DNA of 64,000 nt from Streptomyces chromofuscus (GTDB lineage Bacteria; Actinomycetota; Actinomycetes; Streptomycetales; Streptomycetaceae), in NCBI RefSeq assembly GCF_015160875.1, contig NZ_CP063374.1:6389501-6453500 (forward strand). The letters are read 5' to 3'. The notes below the pieces were generated by a model, which was given only the letters and a program-made list of their open reading frames with translations, was not told the DNA's origin and did not search any database. The translations under genes were made by a program, and so were the position numbers. Position 1 is the first letter of the stretch, and each line of letters begins with the position of its first letter. Below are positions 8,384-16,360 of the stretch, one piece after another.

Positions 8384-9382
8384 ATGGACGTTCCCCCGCG
8401 CTCGAACACGCACACGCGGGGGGACCCCCTCGCACGCCTGCTGGAGGGCCCACGCGCGCGGGGCGCCTTCATGATCCGGGCGTGCTTCGATCCGCCCTGG
8501 GCCGTACGGGTCGAGGACCGGGCACCGCTCACCGTGATGCTGATGGTGCGCGGCGACGCCTGGATCGTCCCGGACACGGGCGAGCGCGTGCGGCTGCGGG
8601 CCGGCGACCTCGCCATCGCCCGCGGACCCGCCCCGTACACCTGCGGCGACGACCCCGCGACGGCGCCGCAGGCGCTGATCCTGCCGGGCGGCGCGTGCCA
8701 CTACCCCGACGGCGGCTCGCTGCGCGGCCGGATGGACCTGGGCGTGCGCACCTGGGGCGACCGGCTCGACGGCGCGGCGGTGCTGCTCATCGGCACCTAC
8801 CTGTGGCAGGGCGAGATCAGCGGCCGGCTCCTCGACGCCCTGCCCCCGCTGCTGTCGCTCCCCTCGGACGTCTGGCGGTGCCCGCTCACCCCGCTCCTGA
8901 TGGAGGAGATCGGGCGGGATGAGGCGGGGCAGGAGGTCGTCCTGGACCGGCTGCTGGACCTGCTGGTCATCGCCGCTCTGCGGGCCTGGTTCTCGCGCCC
9001 CGAGGCCGAGGCCCCGGCCTGGTACCGGGCGCAGGCCGACCCGGTCGTCGGCCGCGTCCTGCGCCGCGTTCAGGACGATCCGGCGCGTCCGTGGACGGTG
9101 GCGTCGCTCGCCGCCGAGGCCGGGGTGTCCCGGGCCGCGCTCGCCCGCCGCTTCACCGAACTGGTGGGCGAACCCCCGATGGCCTACCTCACCGGCCGGC
9201 GCCTCGCCCTCGCCGCCGACCGCCTGCGCGACAGCGACGACACCCTGGAGGCGATCGCCCGTCAGGTCGGGTACGGCAGCGCGTTCGCCCTGTCCAGCGC
9301 GTTCAAGCGGGTGTACGGGGTGAGCCCTCAGGAGCACCGGACGCGGACGGTCGCCCGGCGGACGCAGGTGGCGGGCGTGTAG
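8384..9382 (+). CDS. AraC-family transcriptional regulator (cupin_6 type)
   Basis: The 332-aa protein has an N-terminal cupin-like sensor (about residues 10-190; MLMVRGDAWIVPDTG, GERVRLRAGDLAIARGP) and a C-terminal pair of helix-turn-helix motifs (about 240-325; WTVASLAAEAGVSRAALARR and then TLEAIARQVGYGSAFALSSA, ending FKRVYGVSPQEHR). This is the AraC architecture that usually represses or activates a divergent oxidoreductase, here the NmrA-like gene. TAAGCT lies 6 nt before the ATG with no Shine-Dalgarno sequence, so the mRNA is probably leaderless. That box sits right at the TnpB element's end. Confidence 0.88.
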   Translation: MDVPPRSNTHTRGDPLARLLEGPRARGAFMIRACFDPPWAVRVEDRAPLTVMLMVRGDAWIVPDTGERVRLRAGDLAIARGPAPYTCGDDPATAPQALILPGGACHYPDGGSLRGRMDLGVRTWGDRLDGAAVLLIGTYLWQGEISGRLLDALPPLLSLPSDVWRCPLTPLLMEEIGRDEAGQEVVLDRLLDLLVIAALRAWFSRPEAEAPAWYRAQADPVVGRVLRRVQDDPARPWTVASLAAEAGVSRAALARRFTELVGEPPMAYLTGRRLALAADRLRDSDDTLEAIARQVGYGSAFALSSAFKRVYGVSPQEHRTRTVARRTQVAGV

Positions 9383-9466
9383 GGCGCGCGCGAAGGGCGC
9401 GGGGCCGGGGGGAAGCGGGGGCCTCGGGGCGGCGCGGCGTGTGCCCGGCGGCGTAGCCTGGCGGAC

Positions 9467-10156
9467 GTGTACATGGAGCGGGCCGCGCGGCTGACCGGCG
9501 CGGTGGTGTGGACGAACACCCCCTCGAAGGCCCCCGGCGCGGGGCGGGTGCTGCCCGACGGCTGCATGGACCTGCTCTGGCACGACGGACGGCTGCTGGT
9601 CGCGGGCCCGGACACACGCGCGCACTCCACGGCCGGCGGTGGCGGCCCCTGGGCGGGCGTGCGCTTCTTCCCGGGCACCGCGCCCACCTTCCTGGGCCTG
9701 CCCGCGTACGAACTGCGCGACCGGCGGGCCGAACTCGCCGACCTGTGGCCGGCCGCGCGGGCACGCCGGCTCACCGCACGCGTGCACGCGGCCGGCGATC
9801 CGGCACGCGGCCTGGAGGACGCCGCGCTGGCCCTCGCGGCCGACGCCAATCCGCCGGACCCGCTGCTGCGGCGGATCGTCACGGCGCTGGACGCGGGCCG
9901 CCCGGTCGCCGCGACCGCCGATGAACTCGGCCTCGGCGCACGGCAGTTGCACCGCCGCGCGCTGACCGCTTTCGGATATGGCCCGAAGACGCTCGCCCGT
10001 GTGCTGCGGCTGCAACGGGCCCTGAGGCTCGCGCGGACCGGCCTGCCGCCCGCGGAGACGGCCGCGGCGGCCGGTTACGCCGACCAGCCGCACCTGTCGC
10101 GGGACGTCAGGGACCTGGCGGGCGCCACCCTGGGCGAGCTACTGGGCGGCGGCTGA
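9467..10156 (+). CDS. Short AraC-type HTH regulator
   Basis: The 229-aa protein carries the N-terminal DUF6597-like block (GRVLPDGCMDLLWHDG, then LVAGPDTRAH, GVRFFPGTAPTFLGLPA) and a C-terminal AraC HTH (TADELGLGARQLHRRALTAF, ETAAAAGYADQPHLSRDVRD). The start is GTG 9467, with ATG 9473 as an alternative. TAGCCT sits exactly 7 nt before the GTG, so translation is probably leaderless. Its stop overlaps the convergent VOC gene by 18 bp. The target is unknown. Confidence 0.85.
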   Translation: MYMERAARLTGAVVWTNTPSKAPGAGRVLPDGCMDLLWHDGRLLVAGPDTRAHSTAGGGGPWAGVRFFPGTAPTFLGLPAYELRDRRAELADLWPAARARRLTARVHAAGDPARGLEDAALALAADANPPDPLLRRIVTALDAGRPVAATADELGLGARQLHRRALTAFGYGPKTLARVLRLQRALRLARTGLPPAETAAAAGYADQPHLSRDVRDLAGATLGELLGGG

Positions 10157-10546
10157 CGGCAGCGGGGCGAACAGGTCGACGCCGTTGCCGTCCGGGTCGT
10201 GCAGGACGGCGTACCGCTGGCCCCAGAAGGCGTCCCACGGCTTGAGCTCGCCCCGGTGGCCGGCGCCCACCATCTCCTCGTACACCGCGTCGACCTCGTC
10301 CGGCCCGTCGCACAACAGCGCGAGCGAGGCCCGGCCGCCCCCGGTGGGCGGCCGCCACCCGGGATGGAACGAGCGCACGCTCTCCTCCGTGTCCAGCAGC
10401 AGCCGCAGCCCGCCCGGCAACTCGGCCTCCGCGTGCGGCTGTTCCTCCGCCCCGTTCGGGAAGGCGAATCCCAGACGGCGGTAGAAGGCCACGGAGGCGG
10501 CCATGTCGGAGACGACCAGGCCGATGGCGTCGAATCGTGGAGTCAT
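10139..10546 (-). CDS. VOC-superfamily (glyoxalase/bleomycin resistance-like) protein
   Basis: The 135-aa protein has the paired beta-alpha-beta-beta-beta layout of the vicinal oxygen chelate fold: FDAIGLVVSDMAASVAFYRR at the start, LPGGLRLLLDTEES in the first module, and YAVLHDPDGNGVDLFAPL at the end. Substrate is unknown; such proteins serve as dioxygenases, isomerases or resistance proteins. TACGGT lies 7 nt before the ATG with no ribosome-binding site, so it is probably leaderless. Confidence 0.85.
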   Translation of the reverse strand: MTPRFDAIGLVVSDMAASVAFYRRLGFAFPNGAEEQPHAEAELPGGLRLLLDTEESVRSFHPGWRPPTGGGRASLALLCDGPDEVDAVYEEMVGAGHRGELKPWDAFWGQRYAVLHDPDGNGVDLFAPLPSAAAQ

Positions 10547-10628
10547 GGGGCCCACCGTAGGCAGCGCTGCCGCGCGCCGTCTTGAAGGAATCGGACAGCG
10601 GCGCGGAGGCGGGCCCACCGGGACCGGT

Positions 10629-10806
10629 TCAGTCGAACCGCACCGGTCCCCTCGGCGTGTCCACCGTGAACGACAGCCCCACAGGCCCCGCTGTGAGGGG
10701 CAGTCCGGTGTCCAGGGCCGCGAGGAGGGGCTGGATGCCGGCCGGGTCCGGTGCCGTGGCCGAGAAGGACAGCAGGGGGATGACGGGGAGGCCGGCCGCG
10801 CTGCTG
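10629..10806 (-). pseudogene. Unrecognised coding remnant without a start codon
   Basis: Between the VOC and ThuA genes the minus strand has an open frame ending in a TGA at 10629-10631. It reads LLSFSATAPDPAGIQPLLAA and then LDTGLPLTAGPVGLSFTVD, ending PRGPVRFD. Codon bias is coding-like, but the frame opens after a TAG and has no credible start codon. It looks like the 3' part of a lost gene. The family was not recognised. Confidence 0.35.
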
Positions 10807-10829
10807 CCGCGGCACTAGGCTCGGCTGCC

Positions 10830-11477
10830 ATGGCAACGCGACTGCTCGTCTGCACCCGCACCACCGACTACCGCCACGACTCCATCCCGGACGCCGTGGC
10901 CGCCGTGGACGCGCTCGGGCCGTTCGACGTCGAGCACACCGAGGATCCGGCGGCCCTGGAGGCGCCCCTGGACGGGTACGCCGCCGTCCTCTTCCTCTCC
11001 ACCAGCGGCGAGGTGCTCACACCGCCAGGGCGGGAGCGGCTCGCCGCCTACGTCGAGTCGGGCGGCGGCTTCGTCGGCGTGCACGCGGCGGCCTGCACCG
11101 AGGACGACTGGCCGTACTACGGCGAACTGCTCGGCGCCCGCTTCGCCCGCCACCCCGCGTACCAGCCGGGCAAGGCCCTCGTCGAGGACCGTGACCACCC
11201 CGCGACCCGGCATCTGCCGCCCGTGTGGTCCCTCAGCGACGAGTGGTACGACTTCCGCACCAGCCCGCGCGGTGCGGTGCGCGTCCTCGTCTCCGCCGAC
11301 GAGTCCTCGTACCAGGGCGGCGGAATGGGCGACGACCATCCCCTGGCGTGGTGCCGCGAGCAGGGCGCCGGACGCGTCTTCTACACCGCCCTCGGCCACG
11401 CCTCCGAGGTGTACGCGGACGCGGACTTCCGCGCCCATCTGCGGGGCGGGATCGGCTGGGCGGCGGGCACGGAGTAG
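10830..11477 (+). CDS. ThuA-like (trehalose utilisation-type) protein
   Basis: The 215-aa product matches the ThuA family, which has a glutamine-amidotransferase-like fold and acts in disaccharide catabolism in rhizobia. Motifs are LLVCTRTTDYRHDSIPDAV at the N-terminus, YAAVLFLSTSGEVLTPPGRE, GGGFVGVHAAACTEDDWPYY and GRVFYTALGHASEVYAD near the end, the standard order. TAGGCT is 8 nt before the ATG and there is no Shine-Dalgarno sequence, so it is probably leaderless. The 239-bp gap downstream contains only an imperfect GGGGGTGATC(A/G)CCG direct repeat. Confidence 0.87.
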   Translation: MATRLLVCTRTTDYRHDSIPDAVAAVDALGPFDVEHTEDPAALEAPLDGYAAVLFLSTSGEVLTPPGRERLAAYVESGGGFVGVHAAACTEDDWPYYGELLGARFARHPAYQPGKALVEDRDHPATRHLPPVWSLSDEWYDFRTSPRGAVRVLVSADESSYQGGGMGDDHPLAWCREQGAGRVFYTALGHASEVYADADFRAHLRGGIGWAAGTE

Positions 11478-11716
11478 CGCGGGGCGGTGCTCGCGCGTTC
11501 CACCGGACGGGTCGACAACTCGGTGCGGGTGCTTTCCGGGCGGTGGCCTTCCGACTACCACGAGTGCCTCCAGGGTCGACGGTCCGCGACGACCGTCAGA
11601 AGGCGCTTCCTGCAGTAAGACTCCTATCCAAGTGGGCGGCAGGGGGACGTGACGACGCGGGAACCGGGGGTGATCACCGTGAACCAGGGGGTGATCGCCG
11701 GACGTGCCCGGCCGGT

Positions 11717-12730
11717 TCAGGCGACCCGGGTCAAGTCCGCGTGGCGCACCTCGTGGGCGAGGGGCAGGCCCGCCGCGAGGCGTTCCAGTTCCTCGACCAC
11801 GACGCGGCCGAGCCGTTCCAGCTCGTTGCCGAGCGAACCGGCGATGTGCGGGGTGAGGAAGACGTTGGGGAGGGTGTAGAGGGGCGAGTCCGGGGGCAGC
11901 GGCTCGGGTTCGGTGACGTCCAGGATCGCGCTGAGCCGGCCGGAGACCAACTCGTCGGTGAGGGCGGCGTGGTCGACGAGGGCGCCCCGGGCGGTGTTGA
12001 CGAGCACGCCGCCGTCCCGGATCAGGGCCAGGCGCTCCCGGTTCAGCATGTGGCGCGTCGCGGGGACGTCTGGCGCGTGCACGGTGACGATGTCACTGCC
12101 GCTCAGCAGGGCGTCCAGCGACATCGGCCGGGCGCCGAGCGCGGCCGCCTCGGCGGCGTCGACGTAGGGGTCGTGCAGCAGGATCTCGAAGTCGTAGGGC
12201 CGCAGCAGTTCGAGCAGCCTGCGGCCCACGCGGGAGGCGCCGATGACGCCGACACGGCGGCCGAGGTTCCCGACCGCCGCCGTCCGCGCGGCCGTCGGCC
12301 GGGCGTGCGTGACGCGGAAGTCCTCGCGCAGGGCGAACGCGTCCTTCCCGGCCAGCAGGATCATCGCGAGCGTGTACTCGGCCACCGGCGCCGCGTTGGC
12401 GGTGACCGCGCTGGAGACGGCGACGCCGTGTCTCCACAGGGCCTCGCCGACGAGCGGGCGGACGGAACCGGCGGCGTGCAGGACCGCGCGCAGGGACGGG
12501 ACCGCGGCCAGGGCGTTCTCGTCCAGCGGCGGACACCCCCAGCCCGTGACCAGCACCTCGGCACGGGACAGCGCGTCCGCCACGCCCGGGTCGGCGAAGT
12601 CCCCGACGACGAGCGCCGGGTCGATGTCCGCCGTCCGCCGCAGGCGCGTGAGGAGCGGGGCGGGGAAGAGCAGCGGCAGATGCACCGGATCCATGGCGAA
12701 CACGGCCCTGGGCGGTCGGGCGGCGGGCAT
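11717..12730 (-). CDS. D-isomer specific 2-hydroxyacid dehydrogenase
   Basis: The 337-aa protein carries the NAD-binding motif GRRVGVIGASRVGRRLLELL at about residue 160. Catalytic-site blocks follow: NTARGALVDHAAL with the substrate-binding Arg, DVTEPEPLPPDSPLYTLPNV with the Glu, and FLTPHIAGSLGNEL with the catalytic His. It would interconvert a 2-hydroxyacid and a 2-oxoacid. The start at 12730 has GGGAGAG six bases upstream. A LacI-like operator lies ~70 bp upstream, also found before the DUF2264 gene, which suggests joint control in sugar-acid or pectin-derived sugar use. That pathway is inferred. Confidence 0.86.
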   Translation of the reverse strand: MPAARPPRAVFAMDPVHLPLLFPAPLLTRLRRTADIDPALVVGDFADPGVADALSRAEVLVTGWGCPPLDENALAAVPSLRAVLHAAGSVRPLVGEALWRHGVAVSSAVTANAAPVAEYTLAMILLAGKDAFALREDFRVTHARPTAARTAAVGNLGRRVGVIGASRVGRRLLELLRPYDFEILLHDPYVDAAEAAALGARPMSLDALLSGSDIVTVHAPDVPATRHMLNRERLALIRDGGVLVNTARGALVDHAALTDELVSGRLSAILDVTEPEPLPPDSPLYTLPNVFLTPHIAGSLGNELERLGRVVVEELERLAAGLPLAHEVRHADLTRVA

Positions 12731-12800
12731 GTCTCTCCCGAGGCGAGGAGGGGCCCGACATGGCTGGGTGGGCCGGGCGAGGCGGACAGGAACGGGGTTG

Positions 12801-12815
12801 TGAAAGCGCCTTCTA
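12801..12815. promoter_or_regulatory. LacI-family-like operator, copy 1
   Basis: On the minus strand the site reads TAGAAGGCGCTTTCA, an imperfect palindrome centred on a GCGC core in the style of LacI/GalR operators. It sits ~70 bp upstream of the hydroxyacid dehydrogenase start. The remaining 331-bp gap (12731-13061) has only CGCCGACG-type GC-rich short repeats. Confidence 0.5.
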
Positions 12816-13061
12816 CGGTAGATCCGGCTCCGGCGGAGGGGCAATCGCCGGAAAGGGCCTGGCAGAAAGGGCCCGGCAGAGGGGGCCTGCCCCGGCACGC
12901 CGACGCACGCAGACGAACACCGGTGCGCGCCGACGGACGCCGACGTACGCCGAACGGCCCAGCCCGGGGCCCGACTCCGCGCCCGTGCACCGGAATACCT
13001 TTCGCCGATGTGATGCTCTGACCGGAGTGGTGCACGAGCGCGGGGAAGGGCTGGTGGACTC

Positions 13062-14681
13062 ATGACGGCGGCAGATCTCGCGGACCCCGTGGTCAGGACG
13101 CCGTACGGCGCCGTACGAGGCCGCCGCGAGGGCGGTGTCGCGGTCTTCCGGGGCATCCCGTACGCGGCGCCCCCCTTCGGCCCCCGCCGGTTCCGGCCGC
13201 CCGTGCCACCGGAGCCCTGGGACGGCGTGCGCGACGTGGGCGCCTTCGGGCCCACCCCGCCCAAGCCGCCGTACTCGGAGGCGTTCGCCCAGTACCTGTC
13301 CGACCCGATCGTGCCCGGCGACGACTGCCTCAACCTGAACGTCTGGACTCCCGAACCCGCGCCGGGCGCGCGGCTCCCGGTGCTCGTGTGGTTGCACGGC
13401 GGCGCCCTGACCAGGGGGTCGTCGTGCGTTCCCGTGTACGACGGGCGCACCTTCGCGCGCGACGGGGTCGTCTTCGTCTCCGTCAACTACCGCCTGGGGG
13501 TCGAGGGGTACGGCCTGTTCCCGGACGCGCCCGCCAACCCCGGCCTGCGGGACCAGCTCGCCGCCCTGCGGTGGGTGCACGAGTCGATCGAGGCCTTCGG
13601 CGGCGATCCCGGCCGGGTGACGCTGGCGGGACAGTCGGCGGGGGCGATCAGCGCCGGCGCCCTGATCGCGGCCCCGCAGGCCCAGGGCCTGTTCCGGCGC
13701 GCGGTCCTGCAGAGCGGCCCGCCGGAGGCGTCCGAGCGGGACAAGGTGCGGCGGATGGTGCGCCGGATGGCGGCCCGGCTGAAGGTGCCCGCGACCGCCG
13801 AGGCCTTCGCCGCCGTCGACCGCGAGCTGCTCCTGCGCACCCAGGCCGAGGTCGGCCGGCTCAGCAGTCCGGTGGTGGGCGGACCGGCCTTCGGGATCGT
13901 CGTCGACGGTGACCTCGTGCCCCGCGATCCGCTGGCGGCGCTGGTCGAGGGGGAGGCCGCGGCCGGCGCCGACCTGCTCCTGGGCTGGACCCGCGACGAG
14001 TACCGGCTGTGGCTCGTGCCCGGCGGCCTGCTGGAGCGCGTCGACCGGCTCGGTGCCGTGGCCCTGGCCGGCGCGATGGCCCGCTGCCACTGCGGCCACG
14101 CCGTTCCGCGCGGCTACCGCGCCCTGCACCCCGAGGCGGGCACCGCCGAGATCGTCGGCCAGCTGCTCACCGACCACCTGCTGCGCGGCCCGCTGCACCG
14201 GCTGGCCGACGCCCGCCCCGGATCGTCGTACGTCTACGAGTTCGCCTGGCCCTCACTGCTGCCGGGGCTCGGCGCATGTCACGCCCTGGAGCTCGGTTTC
14301 GTCTTCGACACCGACGAGGTCCCGGAGTCGGCCAAGCTGGCGGGCTGGGGCGCACCGGCGGAACTGGCCGACGCGATGCACGCGGCGTGGGTGAGGTTCG
14401 CGGTCGACGGCGACCCGGGCTGGCAGGCGTGGGACCCCGCGCACCCCGTGCGGATCTTCGGCGAGTGCGAGCCGGGGGCGGCGGGGCGGCGGGGGGCGAC
14501 GAGGGAGCCGTACACCGCCCACGGGCCGCGCGACCGCGAGCTCGCCCTGTGGACAGCCGATCTCCTCGACGCGGAGGCCGCGCCCGCCTCCGCCGCGGCC
14601 GGGGATCCGCCGGTCCGCAACGCGGAAATGCGGTCGGTCGTCCGGCTCCTGCGCCGCTCGGCCGGCGTCCGCCGACACTGA
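13062..14681 (+). CDS. Carboxylesterase/lipase family protein
   Basis: The 539-aa alpha/beta hydrolase has the type B carboxylesterase pattern: FRGIPYAAPPFGPRRFRPPV near the N-terminus, EDCLN-like GDDCLNLNVWTP, the oxyanion-hole VLVWLHGGALTRG (about residue 110), the nucleophile elbow VTLAGQSAGAIS (Ser at about residue 190), and CHALELGFVF with the His near residue 405. No signal peptide is seen, so it is probably intracellular. The in-frame Ala/Pro-rich tail is unremarkable. It is divergent from the hydroxyacid dehydrogenase and may act in the same sugar-acid locus, but the substrate is unknown. Confidence 0.87.
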   Translation: MTAADLADPVVRTPYGAVRGRREGGVAVFRGIPYAAPPFGPRRFRPPVPPEPWDGVRDVGAFGPTPPKPPYSEAFAQYLSDPIVPGDDCLNLNVWTPEPAPGARLPVLVWLHGGALTRGSSCVPVYDGRTFARDGVVFVSVNYRLGVEGYGLFPDAPANPGLRDQLAALRWVHESIEAFGGDPGRVTLAGQSAGAISAGALIAAPQAQGLFRRAVLQSGPPEASERDKVRRMVRRMAARLKVPATAEAFAAVDRELLLRTQAEVGRLSSPVVGGPAFGIVVDGDLVPRDPLAALVEGEAAAGADLLLGWTRDEYRLWLVPGGLLERVDRLGAVALAGAMARCHCGHAVPRGYRALHPEAGTAEIVGQLLTDHLLRGPLHRLADARPGSSYVYEFAWPSLLPGLGACHALELGFVFDTDEVPESAKLAGWGAPAELADAMHAAWVRFAVDGDPGWQAWDPAHPVRIFGECEPGAAGRRGATREPYTAHGPRDRELALWTADLLDAEAAPASAAAGDPPVRNAEMRSVVRLLRRSAGVRRH

Positions 14682-14739
14682 CGCCGGGGCCGGGACGGGC
14701 GTGGGCCGGCTGTGACGCCGGGACCGGGACGGGCGTCGG

Positions 14740-15030
14740 CCTGCTGGCGACGGCTTCCTGAGGGCCTGCCGGCGACGGCCTCTTGGCGTCGGCCTGCCGG
14801 CGTCGGGCTCCTCGTGCGGGCTTCCTCGCGTCGGCCTGCCGGCGACGGTCTGGTGGCGTCGGCCTGTCGGCGTCGGGCTCCTCGTGCGGGCTTCCTCGCG
14901 TCGGCCTGCCGGCGACGGTCTGGTGGCGTCGGCCTGTCGGCGTCGGGCCCCTCGCGCCGCGATCCTCGCGTCGGCCTGCCGGCGTCGGCCTCCTCGGCGT
15001 GGGCCTCCCGGCGTCGGCCCCGGGCGCCGC
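14740..15030. repeat. Minisatellite-like array, 35/70-bp unit
   Basis: Two identical 70-bp copies lie at 14801-14870 and 14871-14940 and differ from flanking copies by a few bases. Each is made of two related ~35-bp halves built on GGCCTGCCGGCGACGG and GGCGTCGGGCTCCTCG. The array fills most of the 430-bp gap between the convergent carboxylesterase and homocysteine methyltransferase genes. No real gene is seen in it. Confidence 0.85.
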
Positions 15031-15111
15031 TGCGGAGGAGGGGCCCGCACAGCGCGGCACGGAGATCGCGCGGAGGCCGGACACCTGCCGTACGGCGGCA
15101 ACGCCCGTGCC

Positions 15112-16044
15112 TCACCCCGTCAGCGTCCGCGCGACGGTCGCGATCGTGTCGGGTCCGACCCGGCAGCAGCCGCCGATCAGACGGGCACCGCGGTCGCGCC
15201 AGTCCTCGACCTGCTCCGGGGAGAACGTGGAGCGGCCGCTCCAGGTGCGGGCCCCGGCGTCCCAGGTCTCGCCGCTGTTGGGATAGGCCACCACCGGCCT
15301 GCCAGTCACCCGGGCCGCGGTCGCGACGGCGCCGCCGACGTCCCGCGGCGCGCAGCAGTTCACGCCGACCGCGATCACCTCGTCCACGTCGGCGGCCAGG
15401 GCGAAGGCCTCCTGGAGCGGTTGTCCGGCGCGGGTGCGGTCGCCGGCCACGGTGTACGACAGCCAGACCGGCACGCCGAGTCCCCGCACCGCCCGCAGCA
15501 GGGCCGTCGCCTCGTCGGCGTCCGGAACGGTCTCCAGGGCCAGTACGTCGGGCCGGGCCGCGGCGAGCGCCTCCAGCCGGGGGCGGTGGAAGCGTTCCAG
15601 CTCGTTCACCGTCAGCCCGTAACGGCCCCGGTACTCCGAGCCGTCCGCGAGCATCGCCCCGTAGGGGCCGGCCGAGGCCGCCACCCACAGCGGCCGGGCG
15701 ACCCCCTTCGCCGCCGCGCGCGCCGCCGCCTCGCGCGCCGCCTCGACGCCTAGGCGCATGAGTTCGGCCGCCCGCCCGTGGCCGATCCCGCGCCGGGCGA
15801 AGCCCTCGAAGGTGGCCTGGTAGCTGGCGGTGATCGCCACGCTCGCGCCCGCCAGGAAGTAGGCGAGGTGTGCCTCGGTGATCGCCTCGGGCCGCTCGGC
15901 GAGCAGCCGCGCCGACCACAGCTCGTCGCCGAGGTCGTGCCCGGCCGACTCGAGCTGGTTGGACAGGCCGCCGTCGAGGACGACCGCCCCCGCGGCGAGC
16001 GCCTCGGCGAGGCCGGTCGGGGGTCGCAGGGTGCCACTGGTCAT
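15112..16044 (-). CDS. mmuM: Homocysteine S-methyltransferase
   Basis: The 310-aa enzyme would transfer a methyl group from S-methylmethionine (or SAM) to homocysteine, giving methionine. Zinc ligands are visible in GVNCCAPRD (about residue 225) and in ARLIGGCCRVGPDTI at the C-terminus. The barrel signature VVLDGGLSNQLESAG opens the protein and ITASYQATFEGFARRGI follows. TAGCGT lies 6 nt before the ATG with no clear ribosome-binding site, so initiation may be leaderless. It is monocistronic and convergent with the esterase gene. Confidence 0.9.
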   Translation of the reverse strand: MTSGTLRPPTGLAEALAAGAVVLDGGLSNQLESAGHDLGDELWSARLLAERPEAITEAHLAYFLAGASVAITASYQATFEGFARRGIGHGRAAELMRLGVEAAREAAARAAAKGVARPLWVAASAGPYGAMLADGSEYRGRYGLTVNELERFHRPRLEALAAARPDVLALETVPDADEATALLRAVRGLGVPVWLSYTVAGDRTRAGQPLQEAFALAADVDEVIAVGVNCCAPRDVGGAVATAARVTGRPVVAYPNSGETWDAGARTWSGRSTFSPEQVEDWRDRGARLIGGCCRVGPDTIATVARTLTG

Positions 16045-16180
16045 GTCTCGACGCTAGGGCCTGTCGTCCGGATCGGGCCACCGACGGGGTGTACCGATCG
16101 GCGCCGTCGGCTTCCTGCGGCCCGATAGGAACGATTTGCCCCCGCCGGGCCTCGGGGCGGACGGCAGCGAAGTCACTCGC

Positions 16181-16290
16181 TCACTTCGCCCCGTAGCCGC
16201 CGCCGGTCCATTGCTGGTCGGTTCCACCGTTGCAGGTGAACTGCGTGCCGCCGGCGACCGTCCGCGGTGCGGCGCTGACGGCACTCGGTG
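16181..16290 (-). pseudogene. Possible ricin-type lectin (CBM13) gene fragment
   Basis: A minus-strand frame ending at a TGA (16181-16183) reads ALSTAPSAVSAAPRTVAGG and then TQFTCNGGTDQQWTGGGYG. CNGGTDQQW is the Q-x-W hallmark of beta-trefoil ricin-B/CBM13 domains found at the end of secreted glycosidases. No start, full domain or upstream gene exists, so this is probably a scrap of a lost extracellular enzyme. It is short, and the match is by eye only. Confidence 0.35.
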
Positions 16291-16293
16291 CGG

Positions 16294-16308
16294 TAGAAAG
16301 CGCTTGTT
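16294..16308. promoter_or_regulatory. LacI-family-like operator, copy 2
   Basis: TAGAAAGCGCTTGTT contains the perfect 8-bp palindrome AAGCGCTT and shares TAGAA-GCGCTT with the site at 12801-12815. It is 53 bp upstream of the DUF2264 start and so overlaps its likely promoter. Confidence 0.5.
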
Positions 16309-16360
16309 GAGTGGCGTACCGTTCAGCCGCCAGGTGCTTCGCCCCGGAAGGAGCCCGCCG

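Noticed and set aside
14740..15030. CRISPR array from the regular GC-rich repeats
   Set aside because: The units are contiguous 35/70-bp tandem copies with no distinct spacers and no cas genes; the same holds for the repeats at 30.7 and 36.4 kb.
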